Below are positions 34,048 to 44,200 of a DNA stretch of 64,000 bases, in pieces; the stretch's first letter is position 1; each line of letters begins with the position of its first letter. The stretch is taken from the NCBI RefSeq assembly GCF_000264295.1, contig NZ_AJXT01000021.1, positions 59,530 to 123,529 of the forward strand, in the 5' to 3' direction. The notes beneath the pieces were generated by a model. The model was not told where the DNA came from, searched no databases, and saw only the letters and a list, made by a program, of their open reading frames with translations. The DNA comes from Rhodanobacter spathiphylli B39 (GTDB lineage: Bacteria; Pseudomonadota; Gammaproteobacteria; Xanthomonadales; Rhodanobacteraceae). The position numbers were made by a program, and so were the translations under genes.

Positions 34048-35832
34048 TCAGGACGCCGTCGCTTCGCGGCGCGGCTGCTCGCTGACCCTGTCCAGTGCGT
34101 CGGCAACCCGCTGCTGCTCCCGTTGCAACGACTCGGGCAGGCGCGGGGCGAAGGTCTGCAGGTAGTCGCCGATGGCGGCCAGTTCGGCCTGCCAGCCGGC
34201 CTGGTCCACGTCGAGCAGTTCGTCCACGTGCGCCTGGTCGAGCCTGAGGCCGTCCAGCTTCAGCTCGCCCTCGGCCGGCAGGATGCCGATCGGCGTCTCC
34301 ACACCGCTGACGCGGCCTTCGGCGCGATCGATCATCCATTCCAGCACGCGCAGGTTGTCGCCGAAGCCCGGCCACAGGAACTTGCCGTCGGCGCCCTTGC
34401 GGAACCAGTTGACGTGGAACACCTTCGGCAGCTTCGCGCCCGGCTGGTCGAACGACAGCCAATGCGCGAAATAGTCGCCGTAGTGATAACCGGCAAACGG
34501 CTTCATCGCCATCGAGTCGCGGCGCAGCACGCCGACCGCGCCGGTGGCGGCGGCGGTGGTTTCCGAACCCATCGCGGCGCCCATCAGCACGCCGTGCGTC
34601 CAGTCGCGCGATTCCATCACCAGCGGCAGCAGCGAGGGGCGACGGCCGCCGAACACGATCGCGCTGATCGGCACGCCTTGGGGCGCTTCGGCCATTTCCG
34701 ACCAGGTCGGACACTGGCGCGCGCTGACCGTGAAGCGGGAGTTGGGATGGGCGGCCGGGCCATTGGCCGGGTCATATGGACGCCCCTGCCAGTCGGTGAC
34801 CGGCGTGCCGGGCAGGCCTTCCCACCACGGCTGGTTGTCGGCGGTGACCGCGACGTTGGTGAAGATGGTGTCGCGCGAAATGCTCTTCAGCGCGTTCGGG
34901 TTGGTGGCGTTGCTGGTGCCCGGTGCCACGCCGAAGAAACCCGCTTCTGGGTTGATCGCATATAGCCGTCCATCCGCGCCGGGACGCATCCAGCAGATGT
35001 CGTCGCCCACGGTCCACACTTTCCAGCCAGCCTGGCGGTAGCCTTCCGGTGGAATCAGCATGGCGAGGTTGGTCTTGCCGCAGGCGGAGGGGAACGCGGC
35101 GGCGACGTAGTGCGTTTCGCCCTGCGGGTTCTCGATGCCCACGATCAGCATGTGCTCGGCCAGCCAGCCTTCCGTGCGGGCCTGGTTCGAGGCGATGCGC
35201 AGTGCGTGGCACTTCTTGCCCAGCAGCGCGTTGCCGCCGTAGCCCGAGCCGTAGGACTTGATCGAGAGCTCGGCGGGGAAGTGCATGATCCAGCGGCGCT
35301 CGGGGTCGAGTTCGCCCTTGGAGTGCAGTCCCTTCACGAACGTGCCCTCGCGCTCGATGCGCGCCTGCGCGGCGGCGCCCATGCGGGTCATGATCTTCAT
35401 GTTGGCGACCACGTACGGGCTGTCGGTGATCTCCACGCCGCAGCGCGACAGCGGCGAGTCGATCGGGCCCATGCAGTACGGGATCACGTACATGGTGCGG
35501 CCGGCCATGCAGCCGTCGAACAGGGCGTCGATCTTCGCGTGCGCCTCGGCCGGGTCCATCCAGTGGTTGTTCGGGCCGGCGTCTTCCTGGTTCGGGTGGC
35601 AGACCAGGGTGAGGTGTTCGACCCGGGCCACATCGGTGGGGTGGGAGCGGTGCAGGTAGCAGCCCGGATGGGTCTGCTGGTTCAGTTCGATCAGGGTGCC
35701 GTCGGCCAGCATCTGCTGCACCAGGGATTGATATTCGGCATCCGAGCCGTCGCACCAGTGAATCTTCGCGGGGCGGGTCAGGGCGGCAACTTCATCGACC
35801 CACTGCGCGAGCGCTTCCAGCTTGCTGGCCAT
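34048..35832 (-). CDS. pckG: Phosphoenolpyruvate carboxykinase (GTP)
   Basis: Converts oxaloacetate and GTP to phosphoenolpyruvate, CO2 and GDP, the entry step of gluconeogenesis. It has 594 residues, normal for the GTP-dependent family. The kinase P-loop with the reactive cysteine reads AFPSACGKTNLAML; the second metal/nucleotide region is WTVGDDICWMRPG, and NPEAGFFGVAPGTS and FGGRRPSLLPLV are further signatures. The ATG at 35832 has AAGAGG seven bases upstream; the frame runs on to 35913. The gene stands alone between the ECF operon and tetR. It would allow growth on fatty or amino acids, in keeping with the FadE and ETF genes in the window. Confidence 0.97.
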   Translation of the reverse strand: MASKLEALAQWVDEVAALTRPAKIHWCDGSDAEYQSLVQQMLADGTLIELNQQTHPGCYLHRSHPTDVARVEHLTLVCHPNQEDAGPNNHWMDPAEAHAKIDALFDGCMAGRTMYVIPYCMGPIDSPLSRCGVEITDSPYVVANMKIMTRMGAAAQARIEREGTFVKGLHSKGELDPERRWIMHFPAELSIKSYGSGYGGNALLGKKCHALRIASNQARTEGWLAEHMLIVGIENPQGETHYVAAAFPSACGKTNLAMLIPPEGYRQAGWKVWTVGDDICWMRPGADGRLYAINPEAGFFGVAPGTSNATNPNALKSISRDTIFTNVAVTADNQPWWEGLPGTPVTDWQGRPYDPANGPAAHPNSRFTVSARQCPTWSEMAEAPQGVPISAIVFGGRRPSLLPLVMESRDWTHGVLMGAAMGSETTAAATGAVGVLRRDSMAMKPFAGYHYGDYFAHWLSFDQPGAKLPKVFHVNWFRKGADGKFLWPGFGDNLRVLEWMIDRAEGRVSGVETPIGILPAEGELKLDGLRLDQAHVDELLDVDQAGWQAELAAIGDYLQTFAPRLPESLQREQQRVADALDRVSEQPRREATAS

Positions 35833-35911
35833 CGTGTCCTCTTGAGGTTTTTTGAAAAATTGATCTGAAACGGTAGTTTGCAGGCACTGGTATTGCAAGG
35901 CTGCATGCAAC

Positions 35912-35937
35912 AAAAAACGGCGCCAGAGGGCGCCGTT
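35912..35937 (-). terminator. Intrinsic terminator of the tetR gene
   Basis: Read on the minus strand, a stem ACGGCGCC / GGCGCCGT with a four-base loop is followed by six T residues. It ends the tetR transcript 25 bases after its stop and shields pckG from readthrough. Confidence 0.88.
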
Positions 35938-35961
35938 CGGGGCTTTTCCAGCGCTTTCCGT

Positions 35962-36540
35962 TCAGGCCGGAATCAGGGTCGCGATCATGTGTTCGACATA
36001 GGCGTCGAACTCTTCCAGGTTCAGTCGCGGCAGCCCCAGGGTGAAGTTGAGCTGCAGGAATCCGACATAGGCGGCGTAGGTCAGCCGGGCCCGGTTCAGG
36101 GCCTGCGGCGGCGGCAGGCCGGATTCGCGGTAGGCCGTGGTCAGGAACTCCATCCGGCGCTGCGACACCCGCGCCATCACCGGCACCACCTGGGGGTGAT
36201 CCAGCGCTTTCAGCAGCGCGGCGTACACGCGGTGCGGCTGCAGTTCGTGGGCGACCCGACGGAACAGTTCCGGCAGCCGCTTGCGCGGGTCGCTGATCTG
36301 TTCGATCTGGCCCAGCACTTCGCGCTCGCCGTACTGTTCCCAGCGTTCCAGTGCTGCATGCAGCAGCGCTTCACGGGTGCGGAAATGCCAGTAGAAGCTG
36401 CCCTTGGTGACGCCGAGCTGGCGGGCGAGGGCTTCCACCGCCAGCGCGCCCACGCCTTGTTCGGCGATCAGCTGCAGGGCGGCAAGTTCCCAATCTTCGG
36501 CGGACAGCCGGGTACGTTCTGGCTTGCTGCTGACATTCAT
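35962..36540 (-). CDS. TetR/AcrR family transcriptional regulator
   Basis: A 192-residue regulator. The N-terminal TetR DNA-binding domain covers residues 10-60 (AALQLIAEQGVGALAVEALARQLGVTKGSFYWHF), with the recognition helix ending in the family's KGSFYWHF. The C-terminal ligand domain is all-helical and not diagnostic. The start at 36540 fits the family; the open frame continues upstream across the promoter region. It is divergent from an alpha/beta hydrolase and FadE gene pair. CCATAC-type half sites lie beside both start codons, so it most likely represses itself and that pair. A fatty-acyl ligand is a reasonable guess from the targets. Confidence 0.9.
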   Translation of the reverse strand: MNVSSKPERTRLSAEDWELAALQLIAEQGVGALAVEALARQLGVTKGSFYWHFRTREALLHAALERWEQYGEREVLGQIEQISDPRKRLPELFRRVAHELQPHRVYAALLKALDHPQVVPVMARVSQRRMEFLTTAYRESGLPPPQALNRARLTYAAYVGFLQLNFTLGLPRLNLEEFDAYVEHMIATLIPA

Positions 36541-36544
36541 GTCC

Positions 36545-36550
36545 GTATGG
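36545..36550. promoter_or_regulatory. GTATGG half site next to tetR
   Basis: A single GTATGG, the same half site as in the dyad at 36653-36670, lies five bases upstream of the tetR start codon. It is compatible with autorepression, but a six-base match alone is weak. Confidence 0.3.
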
Positions 36551-36629
36551 TAGCCAGACGCCGTGCATTTGTAATGTGTGGGGCCGCGGAGCCCGGGCGC
36601 GCGCTGGTCAACCCACGCTGGCGGCACGG

Positions 36630-36659
36630 TTGACGAGGTTCGCCGAGGCAATCCATACT
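36630..36659 (+). promoter_or_regulatory. Promoter of the hydrolase-fadE unit
   Basis: TTGACG (five of six matches) at 36630-36635 and CATACT (four of six) at 36654-36659 are 18 bases apart. The start point would fall at about 36666-36667, on or next to the A of the hydrolase ATG, which predicts a leaderless transcript. Confidence 0.45.
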
Positions 36660-36670
36660 CATACGTATGG
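36653..36670. promoter_or_regulatory. Dyad operator candidate for the TetR regulator
   Basis: CCATAC and GTATGG form an inverted repeat six bases apart, containing the perfect palindrome CATACGTATG (36660-36669). The dyad covers the -10 element and the hydrolase start codon, the usual place for TetR-type repression. Confidence 0.5.
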
Positions 36671-37572
36671 TTCAGAGTGATCGCCACGCCGCTGCCTGCT
36701 CCCGCTTCCCCGTCGCCGACCTGGATCTGGCGGTGGAGATCCGCCATGCCGATGGCGATCCCGGCTTGCTGTTTGCCCACGGTTTCGGCCAGACCCGTCA
36801 TGCCTGGACGGGCGCAGCGATGGCACTGGCCGAGGCGGGTTGCCGCTGCGTGACGTTCGACAGCCGTGGTCATGGCGAAAGCGATCGCGTTCCCCACGGG
36901 GCCGGCTATCACATGGACCAGTTCGCCGATGACCTGCTGCGCCTGGCCCATGCACAACCGCAGCCGCCGATCCTGGTAGGCGCGTCGATGGGCGGTCTGC
37001 TCGGCATGGTGCTGGCCGGCGAGATCCATCCTTCGCCGTTTCGCGCCCTGGTGCTGGTCGACATCACCCCGCGCTGGGAAACCGCCGGCGTGGAACGCAT
37101 CCTGGCCTTCATGCAGGCGCACCCGGACGGCTTCGACAACTATGCCGATGCGGCCGAGCAGATCGCCGCATACCTGCCGCAGCGACGCGAGCGCAAGAGC
37201 GAACAGCAGCTGCGCCCGTTGTTGCGCGAAGGTGCCGACGGTCGGCTGCGCTGGCATTGGGACCCGGCCCTGCTGGCGGGCGATCTGGTGCAGGAAAGCG
37301 AGCGCTATCAGCCTCGCCTGCAGGCCGCCGCGATGAAGATTTCCGTGCCCGTGCTGCTGCTGTCCGGCGCCCGCAGCGACGTGGTGTCGCGTGCCACGGT
37401 CGACGAGTTCCTGCAACTGGTGCCGCACGCCGAACACGTCGAGTTGCCGCACGCCACGCACATGGTGGCCGGTGACGCGAACGATGCCTTCACGCGCGAG
37501 GTCGTGCGCTTCGTGCAGAGTCTTGATTCATTACCCGTCGGCCGGCTCGCCGCCGCCGTTCAATCGCAATGA
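36667..37572 (+). CDS. Alpha/beta hydrolase
   Basis: A 301-residue alpha/beta-hydrolase-fold enzyme. LLFAHGFGQTRHAW holds the oxyanion motif, GASMGG is the nucleophile elbow (Ser about residue 110), and HATHMVAGD supplies the catalytic His; an acidic residue follows the late beta strand SGARSDVV. It could be an esterase, thioesterase or lipase-like enzyme. The ATG at 36667 lies inside a palindrome and has no ribosome site, consistent with a leaderless message. The gene is nine bases before fadE and shares its promoter, so it may release fatty acids or act on acyl-CoA for beta-oxidation. Confidence 0.85.
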   Translation: MVQSDRHAAACSRFPVADLDLAVEIRHADGDPGLLFAHGFGQTRHAWTGAAMALAEAGCRCVTFDSRGHGESDRVPHGAGYHMDQFADDLLRLAHAQPQPPILVGASMGGLLGMVLAGEIHPSPFRALVLVDITPRWETAGVERILAFMQAHPDGFDNYADAAEQIAAYLPQRRERKSEQQLRPLLREGADGRLRWHWDPALLAGDLVQESERYQPRLQAAAMKISVPVLLLSGARSDVVSRATVDEFLQLVPHAEHVELPHATHMVAGDANDAFTREVVRFVQSLDSLPVGRLAAAVQSQ

Positions 37573-37581
37573 GGTGTTGAG

Positions 37582-40041
37582 ATGTCCGTGCTACTGACCC
37601 TGCTGGCGGCGCTGATTGCCACCGGCGCCTGCGCCTACCATCGCACCAGCCTGCGTACGTGGGCGATCGCCACCATCGTCACCACGCTGGTGGTCGGCCT
37701 GCTGGTGCATGCGCCGTGGACCACGGCGATCTTGCTGATCATCGAACTGGCGATCGCCGTGCCGCTGCTGCTGGTCGACTTCCGCCGCAGGCAGATCAGC
37801 GCGCCGCTGCTGAAGATGTTCGCCAAGGTCACGCCGAAACTGTCCGAGACCGAGCAGACCGCGCTGGAAGCGGGCACGGTGGGCTTCGAGGGCGAGCTGT
37901 TCTCCGGCAAGCCGGACTGGCACGAGCTGCTGAAGCAGCCGAAGCCGGAGCTCAGCGTGGAAGAGCAGGCCTTCATGGACGGCCCGGTGGAACAGTTGTG
38001 CGCGATGATCGACGACTGGCAGATCACCCACGAGCTGGCCGATCTGCCGCCGAACGTGTGGGACTTCATCAAGAAGAACCGCTTCTTCGGCATGATCATC
38101 CCGAAGCAGTACGGCGGCCTGCAGTTCTCCGCGCTGGCGCACTCGGCGGTGCTGCAGAAGCTCAACAGCATGTCGGCCACGGTCGCCTCGACGGTGGCCG
38201 TGCCGAACTCGCTGGGGCCGGCCGAACTGCTGCTGCACTACGGCAGCGACGAGCAGAAGAATCATTATCTGCCGCGGCTTGCCGTGGGTGAGGAAATTCC
38301 CTGCTTCGCGCTGACCGGCCCGTACGCCGGCTCCGACGCCACCTCGATCCCGGATACCGGCATCGTCTGCAAGCAGCTTGTCGACGGCGTGGAGACGCTG
38401 GGCATCAGGCTCAGCTTCGACAAGCGCTACATCACGCTGGCGCCGGTGGCCACGGTGGTCGGCCTGGCCTTCCGCATGTTCGACCCGGAGCATCTGCTCG
38501 GCGACAAGGAAGACCTCGGCATTACCCTAGCGCTGCTGCCGCGCGCCACGCCGGGACTGGAAATCGGTCGTCGCCACTTCCCGCTGAACATCCCGTTCCA
38601 GAACGGACCGGTGCGCGGCAAGGACGTGTTCGCGCCGCTGTCGGTGCTGATCGGCGGCCCGCAGATGGCCGGTCACGGCTGGCGCATGCTGGTCGAGTGC
38701 CTGTCGGTGGGCCGCGCGATCTCGCTGCCGTCCAACGCCACCGGTGGCATGCGTGCCTCGGCGCTGGCCACCGGCGCGTACGCCCGCATGCGCAAGCAGT
38801 TCGGTCTGGCGGTGGCTCGTTTCGAGGGCGTCGAGGAGGCGCTGGCGCGCATCGGCGGCCTGACCTATGCCACCGCAGCGCTGTCACGTGCCACCGCGGC
38901 CGCGGTTGATCGCGGCGAGAAGCCGGCGGTGCCGTCGGCGATCGCGAAGTATCACGCCACCGAATGGGCGCGGCAGATCGCCAGCGACACCATGGACGTG
39001 CACGGCGGCAAGGCGGTGCAGCTGGGGCCGAGCAACTACGCCGGGCGTGGCTGGTCGGCGGTGCCGATCGCGATCACGGTGGAAGGCGCCAACATCATGA
39101 CGCGCAGCCTGATGATCTTCGGCCAGGGCGCGATCCGCTGCCATCCTTACGTGCTGAAGGAAATGCAGGCGCTGTCGATCGCCGATCGCGGCGAGCAGCT
39201 GAAGGTGTTCGATCGCCTGCTGTTCGGCCACATCGGCTTCGGCATCTCCAACGCGGTGCGCAGCCTGGCGATGGGCCTCAGTGGCGCCAGCATCGGCGAG
39301 ACCGCCGGCGACGCCTATACGCGCCGCTACTATCGCAAGCTGGATCGCTACTCCGCCGCGCTGGCGTTGTGCGCCGACGTGTTCATGGGCGTGCTGGGCG
39401 GCAAGCTGAAGTTCAAGGAGAAGCTGTCCGCACGCCTGGGCGACGTGCTCAGTTACCTGTACATCGCCAGCGCCATGCTCAAGCAGTACGAGGACAATGG
39501 CCGGCCGGAAGCGGATCGCCCGTTCCTGGCCTGGGGTTTCCACCAGTGCATGTGGCTGATCCAGAACGCGCTGGATGGCGCGATCCGCAACTTCCCGGTG
39601 CGCCCGGTGGCATGGCTGCTGCGCGTGCTGGTGTTCCCGCTGGGTCGTCGCGAAGTGCCGCCGTCCGATCGCCTGGGCCGTCGCGTGGCCGCGCTGCTCA
39701 CCGCGCCGAACGAGGCGCTCGAACGCCTCACCGCCTGGGTCTACAGCACGCCCACGGCGAACAACACGATCGGCCGCATGAAGGCGTTGCTGCCTGACGT
39801 GATCGCCGCCGAGCCGGTCGACCGCAAGTTCGGCAAGGCGCTGAAGTCGGGCCAGTTCGCCGCGCACGACTACCTTGGCCAGCTCGCCGAGGCGCAGCAG
39901 GCGGGAGTGATCTCCGAGGCCGAAGCGGACCTGCTGCGCCGCGTGCGCGAAGGCGTGTTCGAGTTCATCTCGGTGGACGACTTCGATACCGATGAGCTGC
40001 GCGCACTCAAGATCCGTCCGCAGAATTCGGCCGGCCATTAA
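37582..40041 (+). CDS. fadE: Long-chain acyl-CoA dehydrogenase (FadE type)
   Basis: Catalyses the first oxidation step of beta-oxidation, turning acyl-CoA into trans-2-enoyl-CoA and passing electrons to ETF. At 819 residues it matches the large FadE class (E. coli about 814). Two N-terminal membrane helices (about 1-60) precede the acyl-CoA dehydrogenase domains, marked by FFGMIIPKQYGGLQFSALAHS, CFALTGPYAGSDAT, VGRAISLPSNATGG and ITVEGANIMTRSLMIFGQG. The C-terminal third is the FadE-specific extension. A GAGGTG ribosome site precedes the ATG. It is co-transcribed with the alpha/beta hydrolase and probably controlled by the divergent TetR protein; EtfAB and ETF-QO in this window are its likely electron route. 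Confidence 0.96.
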   Translation: MSVLLTLLAALIATGACAYHRTSLRTWAIATIVTTLVVGLLVHAPWTTAILLIIELAIAVPLLLVDFRRRQISAPLLKMFAKVTPKLSETEQTALEAGTVGFEGELFSGKPDWHELLKQPKPELSVEEQAFMDGPVEQLCAMIDDWQITHELADLPPNVWDFIKKNRFFGMIIPKQYGGLQFSALAHSAVLQKLNSMSATVASTVAVPNSLGPAELLLHYGSDEQKNHYLPRLAVGEEIPCFALTGPYAGSDATSIPDTGIVCKQLVDGVETLGIRLSFDKRYITLAPVATVVGLAFRMFDPEHLLGDKEDLGITLALLPRATPGLEIGRRHFPLNIPFQNGPVRGKDVFAPLSVLIGGPQMAGHGWRMLVECLSVGRAISLPSNATGGMRASALATGAYARMRKQFGLAVARFEGVEEALARIGGLTYATAALSRATAAAVDRGEKPAVPSAIAKYHATEWARQIASDTMDVHGGKAVQLGPSNYAGRGWSAVPIAITVEGANIMTRSLMIFGQGAIRCHPYVLKEMQALSIADRGEQLKVFDRLLFGHIGFGISNAVRSLAMGLSGASIGETAGDAYTRRYYRKLDRYSAALALCADVFMGVLGGKLKFKEKLSARLGDVLSYLYIASAMLKQYEDNGRPEADRPFLAWGFHQCMWLIQNALDGAIRNFPVRPVAWLLRVLVFPLGRREVPPSDRLGRRVAALLTAPNEALERLTAWVYSTPTANNTIGRMKALLPDVIAAEPVDRKFGKALKSGQFAAHDYLGQLAEAQQAGVISEAEADLLRRVREGVFEFISVDDFDTDELRALKIRPQNSAGH

Positions 40042-40073
40042 GTCCGAAAGATCGCCAGGTCCGAAAGATCGCC
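40042..40073. repeat. Tandem 15-base duplication after fadE
   Basis: GTCCGAAAGATCGCC occurs at 40042-40056 and again at 40059-40073, directly after the fadE stop codon and running into the terminator stem. It looks like a simple local duplication. Confidence 0.7.
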
Positions 40074-40103
40074 GCGCCACCTGACGGGTGGCGCGGTGCG
40101 TTT
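40072..40103. terminator. Terminator between fadE and the GGDEF regulator
   Basis: CCGCGCCACC / GGTGGCGCGG form a ten-base stem with a five-base loop, followed on the plus strand by TGCGTTT. It lies between convergent genes and may serve both. Confidence 0.65.
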
Positions 40104-41113
40104 CACGTCCTTGCCAGCACGCAGCGGTTCTTGCCGTTGCGCTTGGCTTCGTACATGGCGTTGTCCGCCGCCTGCATCAGTTGCTCTTCCGCATCGGCCT
40201 GTCCGCTCGGGGTGTATGGCGCGATGCCGATGCTCGCGCCGACGCGAACCTCGACCCGCTCGCCGTTGACGCGCAGGCTGTAGGGCTCGCCCAGTGCGGC
40301 GCAGAGTTTCTCGCACAACTGCAGCGCCATCTGCGGGTCGTCGATTTCCTCCAGCACCAGTGCGAACTCGTCGCCGCCCAGGCGGGCCACGGTGTCGTTG
40401 CTGCGCAGGTGCGTGGGCAGGCGACTGGCGATCTCCTGCAGCAGCGCGTCGCCGGCGGCGTGGCCGTGGCGATCGTTGACGCCCTTGAACCCGTCAATGT
40501 CGATGCAGGCCAGGGCGAAGCTGATGTGATGCCGGTTGGCGCGCTGGATCGCTCCCTGCAGGCGGTCACGGAACAGGATGCGGTTGGGCAGGCCGGTGAG
40601 CGGGTCGTGGCTGGCCTGGTGGCGCACCATGGTTTCGATCAGCTTGCGCTCGGCGATCTCGCGTTGCAGCTCCTCGTTGCGATCGGCCAGCTCGGCCATC
40701 GCCTCGCGCAGTTTCATCCGCGCGGAATGGAGCTCCAGGAAAACGCGCACCTTGGACTGCAGGATCACGTCGTTGATCGGTTTGGCGATGTAATCCACCG
40801 CGCCGGAGTGGTACCCCTTGAGCCGGTTCAGGTCGTCGGCGTAGGCGGCGGTGACGAAGATGATCGGCGTCCCGCTGAGGTGCTCGGTGTCGCCGAGCAG
40901 GCTGGCCACCTCGAAACCGTCCATGTCCGGCATGTTGACGTCGAGCAGGATCAGCGCGAACTCGTGATCCAGGCACAGCGCCAGCGCCTGGTTGCCGCTG
41001 GTCGCCTCGAACAGTTGCGCGCCGCTGTGTGCGAGCAGGCGGCGCATCGCCACCAGGTTCGCCGGCGTGTCGTCGACGATCAGGATCTTCGGCTTCATCG
41101 ATTCGCTGGTCAT
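40103..41113 (-). CDS. Response-regulator diguanylate cyclase
   Basis: A 336-residue REC-GGDEF protein. The receiver (about residues 5-125) shows ILIVDDT, the phospho-acceptor Asp in LILLDVNMPDMDG and the Lys in YIAKPI. A coiled coil (130-165) leads to the GGDEF domain with an intact RLGGDEFALVLEE site and a canonical RxxD inhibitory site (R-S-N-D) just before it. Phosphorylation should drive dimerisation and cyclic-di-GMP synthesis, limited by product inhibition. The ATG at 41113 has a GGGAG upstream. The large hybrid kinase gene ends 127 bases upstream on the same strand, making that kinase the likely phosphate source. Confidence 0.95.
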   Translation of the reverse strand: MTSESMKPKILIVDDTPANLVAMRRLLAHSGAQLFEATSGNQALALCLDHEFALILLDVNMPDMDGFEVASLLGDTEHLSGTPIIFVTAAYADDLNRLKGYHSGAVDYIAKPINDVILQSKVRVFLELHSARMKLREAMAELADRNEELQREIAERKLIETMVRHQASHDPLTGLPNRILFRDRLQGAIQRANRHHISFALACIDIDGFKGVNDRHGHAAGDALLQEIASRLPTHLRSNDTVARLGGDEFALVLEEIDDPQMALQLCEKLCAALGEPYSLRVNGERVEVRVGASIGIAPYTPSGQADAEEQLMQAADNAMYEAKRNGKNRCVLART

Positions 41114-41240
41114 GCCCGCTGCTCCCCGCGTCCGGAAGGGCACCGTAGCCGATGCGGCCGTGGTGCCGCGTGAACCCGGTCCGCTTCCACCAGTGCGCTG
41201 CTGCCGGGCAGCGCCTGCTGCGGCCTCTCGCGGCTGGCGC

Positions 41241-44200
41241 TCACGATGGCTCGCTCGTCAGCCAATGGCGCAGCATGATGGCCAGCTTGTCGATGTCGAT
41301 CGGTTTGGACAGATAGTCGTTGGCGCCCATCTGCAGGCACAGCTCGCGGTCGCCGGTCATCGCCTTCGCCGTCACGGCGATGATCGGCAGCGTCGTGAAG
41401 TCGGCCATGTCGCGGATGTTGCGTATCGTCGTATAGCCATCCATGCCCGGCATCATGATGTCCATCAGGATCAGGTCGGGCCGCTCGCCGGTCTGCAAGG
41501 CGGCCAGCGCCTTGTAGCCGTCCTGGGCCATCTCGACCTGCAGGCCCCAGCCGCGCAGCACCTTGGACAGCGCGAACAGGTTGCGCATGTCGTCGTCCAC
41601 CAGCAGCACGCGGTGGCCGGCCAGCGTGGCTGTCGGAGCCGCCTCCGTCGTTGCGGGCGTCGCTGCGGGTCGCGGGATGTCCTGCAGGAAGGCGCCCACT
41701 TCCTGCAGCAGGCGTTCGCTGGAACGGGCGCCCTTGAGCACGATGGCGTCGGCGTACCGGCGCAGTTTCAGCTGTTCGGCCGGGTCCAGTTCGCGCCCCG
41801 AGTACACCACTACCGGCGGCATCGCTTCCGGTCGGTCCGACAGGTGCTCCATCAACTCCAGGCCCGACATGCCCGGCAAGCCCAGGTCCAGCACGATGCA
41901 GTCGTAGCTGACCTCGGCGATCTTCGGCAGCGCGTCCTCGGCCGAATCCGCCTCATCGAGCTCCACGTGGTGGCCACGCAACGCGGTGCGGATGGCCTTG
42001 CGCGAGGCGGCGTCATCCTCCACCACCAGCAACCGGCGGCGCTTGCCCTCGCCGAAGCGCAGCAGGCGATCCAGGGCCTCGGCAATCGCCTCGCGACTGA
42101 CCGGCTTGGTCAGGAAGCCGACCGCGCCCCGTTCCATGCCGCGCCTGCCGACGTCGCTGACCGACACGAAATGGACGGGGATCGAGCGCGTGGCCTCATC
42201 CACCTTGAGCCGATCGAGCACCGTCCAGCCGTCCATCACCGGCAGTGACACGTCCAGCAGGATGCCCGACGGGTGATGTTCGCGCGCCAGCTGCAGGCCG
42301 GATTCGCCGTCCAGCGCGGCCAGCGCCCGATAGCCCCGGCGATGGATCAGGTCGATCAGGATGCGCACGAAAGCGGGGTCATCCTCGATCACCAGGATGG
42401 TGACCTGGCCCGGCAGCAGCGACTGCCGGTCGTCCTCGATGGCGGCGGGCAGCAGCGCCGGCGGGGCGATGCGACGGGCCTGCGTCGCGTGGGCGGCTTC
42501 CGTCTCGACGACGGGTGCAGTGGTGGCCGGCGGGGTTTCCGGCAGCAACAGGGTGAACTGGCTGCCGCGTCCGGCGTCGCTGCGCAGCACCACGTCGCCA
42601 CCCAGCAGTTGCGCCATCTTGCGCGAGATCGCCAGGCCCAGGCCGGTACCGCCGAACTGGCGGCTGGTGCTGGCGTCGACCTGCTCGAACGCGTTGAAGA
42701 TGCGCTCGAGCTTGTCCGGCGGAATGCCGATGCCGGTGTCGCTCACGGTGATCGCCAGCAGCGGCTGGCCGGACAGCGCCGCAGGCATTTCCAGGTCAGC
42801 CTGCGGACGGCCGATGTGCAGTGTCACCGCACCGCTGGCGGTGAACTTGAACGCATTGCTGAGCAGGTTGTTGGCGATCTGCTCGACCTTGCCGCCATCG
42901 GTGGCGATGACGTCGGGCAACCCCGGGTCGATCGTCATCTCGAAGCCGAGCTGCTTGTTGCTGGCGACATGGGTGAAGTTGCGCTGCAAGCGCCTGCCCA
43001 GCTCGGCGAGGGAAACCTCCTCGACCATCAGCTCCATCTTGCCGGCCTCGACCTTGGACAGGTCCAGGATGTCGTTGATCAGGTGCAGCAGGCTGTTGCC
43101 GGCGTCGTGGATGATCTGCGCCGATTCGATCTGCTCGTCGTCGAGGTTGCCGGTGTCGTTGTCGGCGAGGCTGCGCGACAGGATCAGCAGGCTGTTCAGC
43201 GGCGTGCGCAGCTCATGCGACATGTTGGCCAGGAATTCCGACTTGTACTGGCTGGCTCGCGCCAGCTCGGCCGCCTTTTCCGCGGTTTCCTGCTGCAACT
43301 CCTCCAGCACGACCTTCTGCCGGTTCAGGCTGTCCGTCATGTCGCGCAGCTCTTCGTTGGAGGAGCGCAGCTCCTCGGCCTGCACGCGTTGTTCCTCCTC
43401 GGAGGCGATCAGGCGCTTCGACTGCTCCTCCAGCTCGGCGGTCTTCGCCTGCAGCGTGGCGTTGCTTTCGTGCAGCACCTCCTTCTGCTGGCGCATCACC
43501 AGCTCGGACAGGCGCAGCTCGTCCGCCTGTTCCTGCGTCTGCTGCAGCAGGTCCTGGGTATGCACGGCCTGGTTGAGGTTCTCCAGCGCCAGCGCCACGA
43601 TCGGCAGCAACTCGTCCAGCAGCTGCCTCTGCAGGGCGGTCAGCGCCGCGAAGCTGGCCAGTTCCAGCACGCCGATCAGGGTTTCGCGATAGATCACCGG
43701 CAGGATCGCGAGATGGGTGGGCACCGCCTCGCCGCTGCCCGAATCGATGTGCAGGTAGTCGGCCGGCACCTGGTCCAGGATGATCGCCTTGCGATCCACC
43801 GCGCACTGCCCGACGAGGCCCTCGCCGGGCATGTACTGGTCGGCGGACCGGTTGCTGAGGCGCAAGCCGTAACTGCCCAGCAGGTCCAGCCGATGACGCG
43901 CGTCATCGAACGAGTAGAACAGTCCCAGGCCCGCGTTGCACAGCGGCACCACTTCGCTGGTCAGCCACTGGGCGAAGTCCTTGTGGGTGGTGGCCTGCAG
44001 CAGCACCTGGGAAATGTCCGCCACCCTGGAGCGGATCCAGGAGCGCGCCGCGGTGTCCAGCGACATCTGCTTGAACACCTGCAGCGCGCGGGCGATCTCG
44101 CCCACCTCGTCGCGGCGATCCAGCCGGCGTATCTCGAAGTCGTGGTTGTGGTGGGAGAGCTGGGTCATCTGGTCGGTGAGGCGCCGCAGCGGGCGGATCA

